NCBI GenBank assembly: GCA_963746275.1
Contig: CAVVAX010000004.1
Location: forward strand, 11,592 to 75,591
Origin: JAEULH01 sp963746275
Lineage (GTDB): Bacteria; Pseudomonadota; Alphaproteobacteria; Rhodospirillales; Defluviicoccaceae
Direction: 5' to 3'
DNA: 64,000 bases
The translations under genes and the position numbers were made by a program. A model generated the notes under the pieces. It had not been told where the DNA came from. It searched no databases and was given only the letters and a program-made list of their open reading frames with translations. Below are positions 8,600 through 17,378 of the stretch, in pieces. Each line of letters starts with the position of its first letter. The first letter of the stretch is position 1.

Positions 8600-10534
8600 C
8601 TAAGGCAGCGCCGCCGTCACCTTGCCAGTCGCCACCGGGCCTCCGGCGGCGAGGAGGCGCGAGCCCCGGGCCACCAGGGCGTCGTCCATCTGCCGGTCGC
8701 GGCCGTAGATGTCGTTGCGGAACTGGACGGCGCCGTCCTGGTCGCGCCAGCTGGTGAGGTAGGTCAGGTGCACCGGCACCGGCCGGTTGAGGGTCACGCT
8801 GCGGGTCTGGCCGCGGGCGATGGCGTCGCGCACGCGCCCGTCGCTCCAGTTGCCGTTGGCCTCGAGCAGCTTTGCCGCCAGCTCGACCGGCTTCTCCAGG
8901 CGGATGCAGCCGGAGCTGTAGGCCCTGACCGGCTGGGAGAACAGGCCCCGGGCCGGCGTGTCGTGGAGGTAGACGTCGAAGCTGTTGGGGAACATGAACT
9001 TCACCTGGCCCAAGGCGTTGCTCGGGCCGGGTTTCTGGCGCAGCGAGTAGGGGAAGGCGTCGGTGCGGACGTTGGCCCAGTTGACGCTCTGGGCATCGAC
9101 GCTGCCGCCGTCCGCCGTCCTGAGCGAGAAGCCGTTGTTGGCGAGGAAGCGCGGATCCTTGCGGATCTTCGGCAGCAGGTCCTCGACGGTGATGATGCGC
9201 GGCACCGACCACGAGGGGTTGACCTCGAGGTAGGTGATGAGGCCGCTGAACTCCGGCGAGCTGCGAGCCGGCTTGCCGACGATGGCTCGCATGGTCATGG
9301 TCTCGGCGCCCGCTTCGACATAGCTCAGGGTGAAGCCGGCCAGGTTCACCATGATGTGCGGGTCGCCGAGGTCGTCGGGAAGCCAGCGCACCCGCTCCAT
9401 GTTCAAGAGGATCTGGCGGATACGCTCATCGGCGCCGACCGCCATCGCCTCGCGGGTCTCGGTGCCGACGACCCCGTCGGCCGGCAGCCCATGCCGAGCC
9501 TGGAAGCTCTGCACCGCCGTGGCTAGCCCCTGGTCGAACACGGCGCCGTCCTGGCTCTCGCCGGAGCTGACGAGATCGCCGGTCGCCCGCAGGATCGCCC
9601 GCAGTCGTACAACCGGTTCGCCCTGGCTTCCCGGCTCCAGCCGGTCTTGCGTCGGCTCCGCCCAGCCGCCGCGGGCGGCAACGCGGCGGTACTCGGCGAG
9701 CGACCGCCTGAGCCCGCCATAAAGGCTGTTCGCCGGCGCCAGCGCGCGGAGGTAGGCGCCGAGATCGACGGTATCGGCGGCGCCGGCAAGAACGGCGGCC
9801 GGATCGACGTCCTTGCGCAGCACGTTCCCCTGCTGGTCGGTGCGCGTGGGCGGGAGGCGCCCGACCTTGAGGTCGATGGCATAGCGCACCAGGGCGGCGG
9901 TGAGTTCCAGCTCCGCGCTGGCAAGCTCGGCCGCCGCGTCTGGGAATGACCTGCCAGCGCCCCGCCGCGGCAGGTAGTCGTCCGGCTCGAGGCCGTCGTC
10001 GCCGGCACGGAGGAACGCCTCGATGAGGGTGGCGGCACCGACGCGCAGCCCCTGCTCGCCAGTCCAGATGGGGGCGAAACCGCGGTCGACGTATACCTTC
10101 GCCACCGCCGCGACCGCCTTGGGCTTCAGTCCGAGGCGCGCCGTCTCCAGGGGATCGGCCAGCGCGGCGGAGAGTGCCGCGGCAAGCTGCGCCGCAGACG
10201 GCGGGCGCGGTTCGCCGGCCTCGGCCGTCGCCACCACAGCCGGCGACGCGACGCCCTCGGCCGCCGGCACCGCCGCGCCTCCGTCTTCCGGACCTTCCGG
10301 AGCCGTCGCCGGCGGGCGCTCGACGGTCGAAGCCGCCTCTATCGCAGGGGCCGGGGCGGGCGCTGCCGGCTGAGGCGCCGGCCCACGCTTCGGGTTGAAA
10401 GCGGGGCCGAACATGTCCGCGAGGCGATCATAGCGCTGAACCGCGGCGCCCGGCTGGCCGCCGGCCGCAAGGACCGGCGTTAGGGGCACCAGCGCCATGG
10501 CAAGCACGGTTATGGCAAGCACCGTTACTGGCAA
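8600..10534 (-). CDS. YcbB/LdtD-type L,D-transpeptidase
   Basis: A 644-residue periplasmic enzyme that forms 3-3 cross-links between meso-diaminopimelate residues in peptidoglycan. The order is signal peptide (residues 1-24), a Pro/Ala-rich linker to about residue 130, a scaffold domain (FAPIWTGEQGLR...), a peptidoglycan-binding domain (QSFQARHGLPADGVVGTETREAM, residues about 330-355) and the YkuD catalytic domain. The catalytic domain shows YLHDTPARGLFSQPVRAYSSGCIRLE, with the catalytic Cys and the upstream His. The start is unclear: a TTG at 10534 or an ATG at about 10499 both give a signal peptide. The signal peptide is encoded by 15-base repeats, described separately. The frame is intact. 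Confidence 0.92.
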   Translation of the reverse strand: MPVTVLAITVLAMALVPLTPVLAAGGQPGAAVQRYDRLADMFGPAFNPKRGPAPQPAAPAPAPAIEAASTVERPPATAPEGPEDGGAAVPAAEGVASPAVVATAEAGEPRPPSAAQLAAALSAALADPLETARLGLKPKAVAAVAKVYVDRGFAPIWTGEQGLRVGAATLIEAFLRAGDDGLEPDDYLPRRGAGRSFPDAAAELASAELELTAALVRYAIDLKVGRLPPTRTDQQGNVLRKDVDPAAVLAGAADTVDLGAYLRALAPANSLYGGLRRSLAEYRRVAARGGWAEPTQDRLEPGSQGEPVVRLRAILRATGDLVSSGESQDGAVFDQGLATAVQSFQARHGLPADGVVGTETREAMAVGADERIRQILLNMERVRWLPDDLGDPHIMVNLAGFTLSYVEAGAETMTMRAIVGKPARSSPEFSGLITYLEVNPSWSVPRIITVEDLLPKIRKDPRFLANNGFSLRTADGGSVDAQSVNWANVRTDAFPYSLRQKPGPSNALGQVKFMFPNSFDVYLHDTPARGLFSQPVRAYSSGCIRLEKPVELAAKLLEANGNWSDGRVRDAIARGQTRSVTLNRPVPVHLTYLTSWRDQDGAVQFRNDIYGRDRQMDDALVARGSRLLAAGGPVATGKVTAALP

Positions 10535-10596
10535 GCACGGGCAGGCAACCCAACCACGCCTGCATCAACCACGCCCGCATCAACCATGCCCGCATC
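10497..10596. repeat. two adjacent 15-bp tandem repeat arrays
   Basis: Bases 10497-10541 hold three copies of a unit like ATGGCAAGCACGGTT, and 10552-10596 hold three copies of a unit like AACCACGCCCGCATC, with one or two mismatches each. The first array codes the repeated hydrophobic core (TVLAI, TVLAM) of the transpeptidase signal peptide; the second lies just upstream of that start. Both have the same 15-base period. Confidence 0.75.
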
Positions 10597-10847
10597 GTCA
10601 TGCACGTCCCCGCAGAAGGTGCCGCTCCAACGGCGCCACCGCGCGCGTCGCTCCTACCGCCGCACCGGTCGCACAACCATGAGGCGACGTTCAAACCTAT
10701 AGTAGTATTCCGCCCGTCGGGTCGCAAGCGCAACCGCTTCGCTGCCGCCCACCGTTACGCTGAGAACTCACGTGTGGCTCACTCTGTTGCGCCAGTGCCA
10801 CGAGCGCCGGGGAGCGCCACGGGAGCGGTTTCCGAGCGCAAACCCTT
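10535..10847. other. intergenic region, no gene seen
   Basis: The 313 bases between the L,D-transpeptidase start and the M16 peptidase stop hold the second tandem array (10552-10596). Otherwise I see no supported gene. The region should carry the transpeptidase promoter and the end of the M16 operon. Confidence 0.6.
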
Positions 10848-12200
10848 TCAGTTCGTCGCCTTGACGCCGTCAGGCTCGCCGGCGATGGCGAAGGTCAAGG
10901 CTTGCGGCGAGATCAGCTCCCGGGCGAGGCGGTTGACCTCGTCCAAGCTCACCGCCTCGATCAGCCCGTTGCGCCGGTCGAGGTAATCGATCCCCAGGTC
11001 TTCCAGCTGCATCGAGACCAGGATGGCGGCGACTTGGGCGCTGGAGGTGAAGCGCAAGGGAAACGAGCCGGTGAGATAGGTCTTGGCGTCCGCAAGCTCG
11101 GCCTCGCTGACGCCGTCGCCAGCGAGCGCGCTCCAGACGTCACGGATCACGGCGATGGTCTCGCCGGCGCGCTCGTTGACGGTGCCGGCCATGCCGAGGA
11201 TCAGGGACGAGTGGTCGAGCGGCGTGAGCCGGGCATAGACGGTGTAGACGAGGCCGCGCTTCTCCCGGACCTCCTGGTAGAGGCGTGAGGTGAAAGGCCC
11301 GGAGGCCAGGATGTTGGCAAGCACCGTCGCGGCGTAGTAGTCGGGATCGTCCCGGGCGACGCCGCGCTGGCCGAAGACGATGGCGCTCTGCGGCGCGCCG
11401 GTGGGGATGACCGCGACCTGGCCTTGCGTCGCCGGCTCCGTGTTTGCAACGACGATGGGCGCGCCTCGTTCCGGCAGCCCGGCGAAAGTAGCCTCCAGCA
11501 GCCGCGCCAGCTCGCCGGCATCGATGTCGCCGACAACGCCGATGACCAGCCGGTCCCGGGTGAGGCGCTCGCCGACGAAGGCCCGCAAGTCCTCGGCGGT
11601 GATGGCGGCGAGGCTTTCGACGGTGCCGTTCGCCGGGCGGCCGTAAGGGTGATCCGGGAACGCCAGGGCGAAGAAGGCACGGGTAGCGACGACGTCCGGA
11701 TCCTCCATGCCGCCCCGCACGATGGCCTGAAGCTGGCTGCGCACCCTTTCCACCGGCTCGGCGTCGAACCGAGGCTGGGTGAGCGCCCGGCGCAGCAGGG
11801 CGAAGGCCTCATCGCGGTTCTCGGTGAGGGTCTCGACCCGGCCGCCGAAGGCGTCGAGGTCGGCGTCGAAGCGCAACGTGATTGCCAGCGCCTCCAGCCG
11901 GCCCTGGAAGGCGGCGCTGTCGAGCTCGCCGGCGCCTTCGTCGAGCAGGCCCGAAACCATTTCGGCCAAGCCCTCTTTTCCGTGCGGATCGGTCGCCGCG
12001 CCGCCGCGAAAGGCGATCCGGGCGGTGATGATCGGGTTGCTGTGGTCCTCCACCAGCCAGGCCTCGACGCCGCCCGCGTTCACCCGCTGGATCTGCACCG
12101 CGGCGTGCGCCGGGCCGCCGCCGCTCGTGATCAGGGCAGCGATCGCGACCGCGATGAGGAGCAGCGCGCCAAAGGCGTGGCCGGCGGCCCCCCGCGCCAT
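10848..12200 (-). CDS. M16-family peptidase-like protein without HxxEH (inactive partner)
   Basis: A 450-residue exported protein of the M16 (insulinase/processing-peptidase) family. An N-terminal hydrophobic segment (LLLIAVAIAALI) ends in a HAA cleavage region. The family fold is clear: NPIITARIAFRGGAATDP, AEMVSGLLDEGAG, HPYGRPANGTVESLAAITAEDL, VVGDIDAGEL and GGPFTSRLYQEVREKRGLVYTVYA-like sequence. Where the active family has HxxEH, this protein reads GLAEMVSGLL, so it should not bind zinc. It starts at 12200, overlapping the stop of the upstream M16 gene (TGATG). Such active/inactive pairs usually form a heterodimer. The start is fixed by this overlap. Confidence 0.88.
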   Translation of the reverse strand: MARGAAGHAFGALLLIAVAIAALITSGGGPAHAAVQIQRVNAGGVEAWLVEDHSNPIITARIAFRGGAATDPHGKEGLAEMVSGLLDEGAGELDSAAFQGRLEALAITLRFDADLDAFGGRVETLTENRDEAFALLRRALTQPRFDAEPVERVRSQLQAIVRGGMEDPDVVATRAFFALAFPDHPYGRPANGTVESLAAITAEDLRAFVGERLTRDRLVIGVVGDIDAGELARLLEATFAGLPERGAPIVVANTEPATQGQVAVIPTGAPQSAIVFGQRGVARDDPDYYAATVLANILASGPFTSRLYQEVREKRGLVYTVYARLTPLDHSSLILGMAGTVNERAGETIAVIRDVWSALAGDGVSEAELADAKTYLTGSFPLRFTSSAQVAAILVSMQLEDLGIDYLDRRNGLIEAVSLDEVNRLARELISPQALTFAIAGEPDGVKATN

Positions 12201-13577
12201 CACTGCGCCGCCGCCTGCTGCTCGGCCTCGCCTGCGCGCAGCAGCGCGGTGACCGAGCCGCCTGGATCCAGCACCGCCTTGGCCGCGGCGTCGACGTCGG
12301 CCTTGCCGACGGCGGCGATGCGCGCCGGCCATCGCTCCACGTGCTCCACCGTCAGGCCGATGGCCAGGGCCCGGCCGAGGAGCTGGGCGCCCTCGCTCAG
12401 GCTGTCGCGGGCGAACACGGCCTCTGCCTGGAGCCGGCGGCGGCTGCGCTCGACCTCCTCGGCGCCAACGCCCTCAGCGAGGACCCTGCCGAGGACGCGG
12501 TCCACGGCCTCCTCGATCTGTGCCAGGCCCACGCCGCGCCGCGGCTGCACGTTGACGGAGAACCGCGCGGGGCCGCGCACGTCCGCCTCGTACCAGACGT
12601 GCGCCTGATCGGCGAGGCCAGCCTCGACAACGAGCTCGCGGTAGAGCCGGCTGGACGGGCCGCCGCCAAGGACATGAGCGAGAACCTCGAGCGGCTGCGC
12701 CTGCTCGGTGGCGCCGTAGCGGGCGCTGGGCGCGATATAGGTCCGCGACCAGGTTTCCTGGCGCACGCGCGGATCGGCGAGCTCGATCCGCCGGGGGGTC
12801 TTGGCCGGGGGCTCCGCAAGATCGAGACGCGGCGGCGTATTGGCCCGTGGAATGCGGCCGTAGTACGTCCGCGCGAGGGGAAGCACCTCGCCGAGGGTGA
12901 CGTCCCCGGATACGACCAGCACCGCATTGTTCGGCGCGTACCACTGGCGGTAGAAGGCGAGCATGTCCTCGGCCGTTAGCGCCTGGATCTCATTCTCCCA
13001 GCCGATGATCGGCCGGCGGTACGGATGATTGAAGAACAAGATCCCGTCGGCATAGATATCGAGTGTCGCCCCGGGATCGTTTTCGAACTCGTTGGCGCCG
13101 CTCCTCCAGGACCACCCGCTTTTCCGGCGCAACCTGCTCCTCAGTGAGGACCAGATTGGTCATCCGATCGGCTTCCATCTCCATGACCAGGGGCAGCCGG
13201 TCTTTGGCGACGCTCTGGTGGTAGGCGGTGAAGTCCCAGGAGGTGAAGGCGTTCTCCTGGCCGCCGTTGCGCGACACGATGGCGGAGAATTCGCCGGGTC
13301 CGCGCGTCCTCGTGCCCTTGAACATCAGGTGCTCGAGCAGGTGGGCAACGCCGGAGTGGCCAGCCTTCTCGTCGGCGGCGCCGGCCTTGTACCAGATCAT
13401 GTGGGTCACGACCGGCGAGCGATGGTTGGGGACGACCACGATCTCCAGCCCGTTCTCCAGCGTCGCGGTTTCGGGGTTGAACACGCCGTCGCGGGCGCCG
13501 GCTGGTCCGGAAAATGCGAGGAGCAACAGCGCCAGGGCCGCTAGAGCGAGGTGTCTCGGCGTCGGCCGGTGCGCCAT
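12200..13577 (-). CDS. M16-family zinc peptidase (one-base frameshift as sequenced)
   Basis: The catalytic partner of the downstream M16 protein, 458 residues once one frameshift is repaired. A signal peptide (LALAALALLLLAFSGPAGA) is followed by PVVTHMIWYKAGAADE and the zinc-binding HLLEH motif in HSGVAHLLEHLMFKGT. At about 13090 the frame breaks after VVLEERRQR. Removing one C restores RVENDPGATLDIYADG, after which RPIIGWENEIQALTAEDMLAFYRQWYAPNNAVLVVSGDV continues normally to the stop at 12200. The repaired length and continuity suggest a sequencing error or a very recent mutation. Substrates of these periplasmic peptidases are not evident from sequence. The start at 13577 lacks a strong ribosome site. 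Confidence 0.85.
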
Positions 13578-13706
13578 GTCGGATTGGTCCCGTCTTGCGA
13601 TACGGCCGCCCGGCGGGCGGGTTCGACCGATATGGGGTTGCAGCGCCGCCGCCGACAACGGCCGGGTTGGCGAAAGCGGACCCCTTCCGCGCGGCTTGGA
13701 CCTCCT

Positions 13707-13994
13707 TCAGGCGTCGTAGCCGCCGGCCCGCAGCGCAACGACGCGGCCGCAGAGGAAGCCGGCGAAGGCGGAGAGGATCGGCACCATCCCGAGCGAGGCG
13801 ACCCAGGCGAAGAAGGCGATCGCCGCGGCGAGCCTGAGGACGTTCGCTGCCGTGGTCAGCCAGGCCGGAGCCTCGGCATGCGCCGGCGCGTTCAGGCGCA
13901 TCGAGGCGTAGTAGCCGAAGCCGACGATCAGGCCGAGCGCGGCATAGGCCAGGATCGTATCCAGGGTGATGCTCTCAGGAGCGAACTCGCTCAT
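13707..13994 (-). CDS. small membrane protein, possibly AtpR/ATP synthase I-like
   Basis: A 95-residue protein with three likely membrane segments (ILAYAALGLIVGFGYYASM; VLRLAAAIAFFAWVASLG; PILSAFAGFLCGRVVAL). The layout is a first helix ending in YxxMRL, a second beginning with LRLAAA and a last one holding GFLCGR. This resembles the AtpR subunit of N-type ATPases and ATP synthase protein I. No ATPase genes are nearby, so this is a weak resemblance only. GGAAGCAACGGCGG precedes the ATG at 13994 and supports the start. Confidence 0.6.
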   Translation of the reverse strand: MSEFAPESITLDTILAYAALGLIVGFGYYASMRLNAPAHAEAPAWLTTAANVLRLAAAIAFFAWVASLGMVPILSAFAGFLCGRVVALRAGGYDA

Positions 13995-14130
13995 CCGCCG
14001 TTGCTTCCTATTCGCCCTGCGCCGCCCGCTGTGCGTGCGTCCACATGAGACACCGCCACCCCGCCCCTTGTCGAGGCGGCCTTGCGGCCACACGAATGTT
14101 GCAGATGCGCACCACCTGGCGGTTGTGATA

Positions 14131-14145
14131 TTGTGCGCTGCACAA
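14131..14145. promoter_or_regulatory. perfect inverted repeat, possible operator
   Basis: TTGTGCGCTGCACAA is a 6-3-6 inverted repeat lying 142 bases before the small gene at 14287. Just downstream, TTGATT (14152) and CATAAT (14173) could be -35 and -10 boxes, but with a short 15-base spacer. The regulator is unknown. Confidence 0.35.
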
Positions 14146-14286
14146 AAACCCTTGATTGGGCAGACTTGCGAACATAATCTACCGCCAGACGTCGCCGGCA
14201 GCCGTGGGACCGACGGCGCAATATCAAGAAACCGAGGGGAGGATCCGCCACAGGTGAACTGAACTCAAGGTTCGAGGTACCCACCC

Positions 14287-14559
14287 ATGAACGGATTCGA
14301 TGACCTTAGCCGCGTGAAGCCCGGACCGGGCAATGAAGCGGCTTCTCCGTACGTACTGGCTGATCTTCCTGGCGACGAGAATTACGTCATTGCCGACATG
14401 ACCGGCGACGAGATCGAGCGGCTCGTCCACCGTGGCCGGCAGTTGCGCGCCGCGCACCTGGGCGCTTGGGGCCGGCAGATGTTCGAGACCTGGAAGAGCC
14501 TGTTCCGCAGGCCCGGCCGGGTCGTGCCGACCGGCGGGATGGCGGCCTACAGGAAGTGA
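14287..14559 (+). CDS. small hypothetical protein (90 aa)
   Basis: A 90-residue protein with an acidic N-terminal half (LADLPGDENYVIADMTGDEIERL) and a basic C-terminal half (HRGRQLRAAHLGAWGRQMFETWKSLFRR). This acidic-then-Arg-rich layout is common in small alphaproteobacterial proteins of the DUF1127 kind, but I cannot place it in that family with certainty. The last 13 bases overlap the LysE gene, which converges on it. An inverted repeat and possible promoter lie upstream at 14131-14178. No strong ribosome site is seen. Confidence 0.55.
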   Translation: MNGFDDLSRVKPGPGNEAASPYVLADLPGDENYVIADMTGDEIERLVHRGRQLRAAHLGAWGRQMFETWKSLFRRPGRVVPTGGMAAYRK

Positions 14560-15173
14560 TCGTAAAGCAGCAGGACCGCGAACGCGATCAGCACCGCTGA
14601 CGCGGTCCTGGCGATCGCGCCGGTGATCTTCGGGCGGAGCAGCCAGCGCCGCAATTTGTGTGCGCCCCAGGCAAGCGGCGCCTGCCAGGCCACGTTGATC
14701 GCGATCAGCGTCGCCGACAGCGTCAGCAACTGCGCCGGCACCTGGCCACGCGTCGAGGCGACGAAGTTCGGATAGAGCGCCAGGAACAAAACCAGCACCT
14801 TCGGGTTGAGCAGGTTGGTGAGCATGGCGTCGCGCAGCGCACGCAGCGGCTTCGTCACTGCCGGTCCGCCGTCGATCGCTAACGCGCCGGTCGCCCGTAG
14901 GCCCTGGATGCCGAGGTAGGCGAGGTAGACGGCGCCGCCGACGGCAACGGCATTGAAAAGGACCGGCGAGTGGGCGATCAAGAGCGACAGGCCGAAGATC
15001 GCAAAAGCCGTGTGCACCAGCAAGCCGAGCTGCACGCCGAGAACGGCCGCGTAGCCCGCCGCCCGGCCGGTCAGCGCCGAGCGCAGGATCAAGAAGGTGT
15101 CCGGCCCCGGGGAGACGACGATTGCCGCCGCCGTCAAGGCGAAGGCCGCAAGCGTCGCCGGCTCGACCGGCAT
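14547..15173 (-). CDS. LysE/RhtB-family amino-acid exporter
   Basis: A 208-residue inner-membrane exporter of the LysE/RhtB family with five to six hydrophobic segments. The diagnostic N-terminal motif VVSPGPDTFLILRSALTGR-AGYAAVLGVQLG is complete, and NLLNPKVLVLFLALYPNFV in the middle is the second family signature. The substrate (an amino acid or similar metabolite) cannot be read from the sequence. It ends 13 bases inside the convergent small gene. The frame and length are normal. Confidence 0.93.
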   Translation of the reverse strand: MPVEPATLAAFALTAAAIVVSPGPDTFLILRSALTGRAAGYAAVLGVQLGLLVHTAFAIFGLSLLIAHSPVLFNAVAVGGAVYLAYLGIQGLRATGALAIDGGPAVTKPLRALRDAMLTNLLNPKVLVLFLALYPNFVASTRGQVPAQLLTLSATLIAINVAWQAPLAWGAHKLRRWLLRPKITGAIARTASAVLIAFAVLLLYDHFL

Positions 15174-15509
15174 CAGCGCGCGACGCCTTTCAAGGAGTAG
15201 GCCGCGCGCTGCCGCCCATCCCAGAGCGGGCCATGGGCACCGGCCTCTTCCCTAAGCAAGCTCGAACCATTACGGATTGCTTTGGTCCCGACCAAGCGCC
15301 CGGGCGTTCCCGGCGCAGCGCCAGCACTATAGCAGAAGGCCCGCCGCCACGGGCTCCCGCGTCCGGCCCAGCCGGTGCCGAAAAGCCTGCGCCCGTAGGC
15401 GATGCACGTCAGCCCCTAGATGGGGATGGCCGTAAGGAGTTCGGCGCGAGCCAAAGCGGTGTTCCGCCGGCCTGCGACGGCGGCCCCGTCCGCCCCGCCG
15501 GTGCCGCAT
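15174..15509. other. intergenic region next to an IS end
   Basis: No supported gene. The stretch separates the LysE start from the IS481 fragment. GC-rich frames here have no recognisable protein content. The far end, from about 15510, carries the IS terminal repeats. Confidence 0.55.
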
Positions 15510-16520
15510 GCGCGACCGGAGACATAGGAGACATAGTTTGACACTATGGACCGGAGACATGGTTGACAGTCTCCCTGGTTTGTTTCGGTTTGGCTTTGCC
15601 TTGGCACGGCCGTGCCGAGGCAAAGCGGCGCAGCTTTTTGCTGGCGCGGTCGATGAGGCCGAGATCGATGGCGGCGAAGCGGACGATCCAGTCGCTGTCT
15701 TCGGTTTCGGCGACGCCGACGGTCTCGCCGGCCAGGGCTTCGCTGACGAAGACGAGGCTGCCGCCCCACTTGATCTCGCCGGTGGGCCGGACCCTGCGCA
15801 CGGCGTGGTCAGGGTCGTACCAGGGCTCCGCGATGGTCTCCGGAAACGGCCGTGGCGAGGGCTCGTAGCGGCGGACCGGCGGGACCTGGCCCAACGCCTC
15901 GTGCGGGCGGTTCTCGTTGAAGTCGCTTCGCAAGGCGTCGAAGCGGGCCTGCTGCTCGGCCGCGGTCTCGGCCGGCGGCCTGGCCGTCTCCGCCTTCAGC
16001 GTCCCATGCATGCGTTCGTGGCGGCCGTTCTGCTGCGGCGCGCCCGGATCGATCCGCTCCAGCGCAATCCCCAGCTTCAGCCAATGCACCGCAAGCTGGC
16101 TCAGCCCGGCCGCGCCCCTGGAGGCGAACGGCGGGCCATTGTCGCTGCGGATCGCCACCGGCAGGCCGAACTCGCGAAACAGCCGGTCGACCGCCGGCTG
16201 CACCTCGGCCCGCGTCGGCGGCAGGATCCGGCAATCCAGAAGGTAGCGGCTGTGCGCGTCGGTCACCGTCAACGGATCGCAGCGGGTTCCATCGCGGGTC
16301 CGAAACCAGCCCTTGAAGTCGATGCACCACAGGTCGTTGGCTGCGCTCACCGGCGCGAACGGCCGAGCCACCGGGATGGCGCTGCTCCGCCGCCGCTTCG
16401 ACAAACTCAGCCCCTCGCGGCGCAACAGTTCGCCGATGCTGGAGGGCACCGGCCAGACGATCTCCGGGCGCCGCTCGATCAGGACCGCCCTGAGCTTCTT
16501 CGCACCCCAGCTCGGCCGCT
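15510..16520 (-). mobile_element. IS481-family element, 5'-truncated
   Basis: The transposase reading frame runs from about 16515 down to 15544, and the element's 3' end lies at about 15510-15560. There the motif ATGTCTCCGGTC occurs in repeated copies, next to CTGTCAACCATGTCTCC and GTGTCAAACTATGTCTCC, as expected of IS481 termini. The other end is missing: sequence changes directly into a helicase gene at about 16515-16525. A near-identical 3' fragment lies at 63735-64000 in the opposite orientation. Confidence 0.85.
15544..16518 (-). pseudogene. IS481-family transposase, N-terminus missing
   Basis: An integrase-core (DDE) transposase lacking its N-terminal helix-turn-helix. The remaining part begins at PSWGAKKLRAVL, near where the HTH region should end. 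It keeps the catalytic acids: D in WCIDFKGWF and TVTDAHSRYL, D in AIRSDNGPPFAS, and E in APQQNGRHERMHGTLK. The C-terminal GGSLVFVSEALAGETVGV domain is complete. The frame upstream is that of a truncated helicase gene, so the first residues of the open frame are not transposase. It is probably unable to transpose by itself. Confidence 0.85.
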
Positions 16521-17089
16521 CGCGCCGGCGCCTCGGGCGGCGGCTCATCCCATTCGCGCAGCCTGCGCCAGACCTTCAGCCCGGCCACGGGATCGCCTGC
16601 GCCCTGCACATGCGCGCCAACGCCGAGAGCCGACAGCACCGCCCGGGCCCACGGCCAGTGCGCCTCGGCCATGGCCCGGGCAACGGCCTCGGCATCGGCG
16701 CCCGGCGAGGCGACGAGCTCGGCCAGCAACGCTCGCGCCGCCGCGATCAGGGCTGCGGCCTCGCCTTCGAGTGTCGAAGGCGGGGTGAGCAGCAAGGCGT
16801 CGGCCAGCCCCCGCGGCGTCGGCACGCAGAACCGGGCCGGGCGGACGAAGGCGAAGAGCTCGAGGACATCATGGCAGGCGAACCGCGCCCGGCCCAGCCT
16901 GCGCCCGACGGCCCGGCCGTGGCAGACGAGCGGCGCGGCCGCCCGGTCGACCCGGCGGGCGGCTTCGGCCAAGTCGAGGAGCGCGACCTCGCCGTCGGGC
17001 GAGAGCCATGCGGCCTCACAAACCCCGACCGCCAAAGCAGGCGCATCGGGCAGCCGCGCCTCGGCGGCGGCACGTACGGCACGATCCAT
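16521..17089 (-). pseudogene. DinG-like ATP-dependent helicase, N-terminal fragment cut by IS481
   Basis: About 190 residues matching the N-terminal domain of alphaproteobacterial DinG/Rad3-type helicases: RLPDAPALAVGVCEAAWLSPDGE, PLVCHGRAVGRRLG, DVLELFAFVRPARFCVPTPRG and MAEAHWPWARAVLSALGVGA, ending in VWRRLREWDEPPPEAPARA. None of the helicase motifs (Walker A, DEAH) remain because the IS481 fragment begins here at about 16520. The rest of the gene is not in this window. Identification rests on the N-terminal domain alone. The ATG at 17089 is the likely start. Confidence 0.65.
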
Positions 17090-17378
17090 GGGCCTAGTAT
17101 AACCGAGCCGGGCCGGCGGGGCAGGGCCGGAAGCGGCGGTGGCGACCGCGGAGCCATGCGCGGGTCAAACGGCGCCGGCCTGATCAACAACGCTTCACCC
17201 TTGTAACTTCTTTTTCGCCGCGTCGGACATAGGTGATGATGCGGTGGCAGGTGAGAGACCGGACGCCCTGAGGGAGACCAAGCCCGTGGGTGAGCGTGGG
17301 TCATCGCCTGCCGTTCCATCGAACCCGAACAGTCGCTTGGGCCGCTGTGCGAGCCCGTTTGTGCAAGGATGGGATAGG

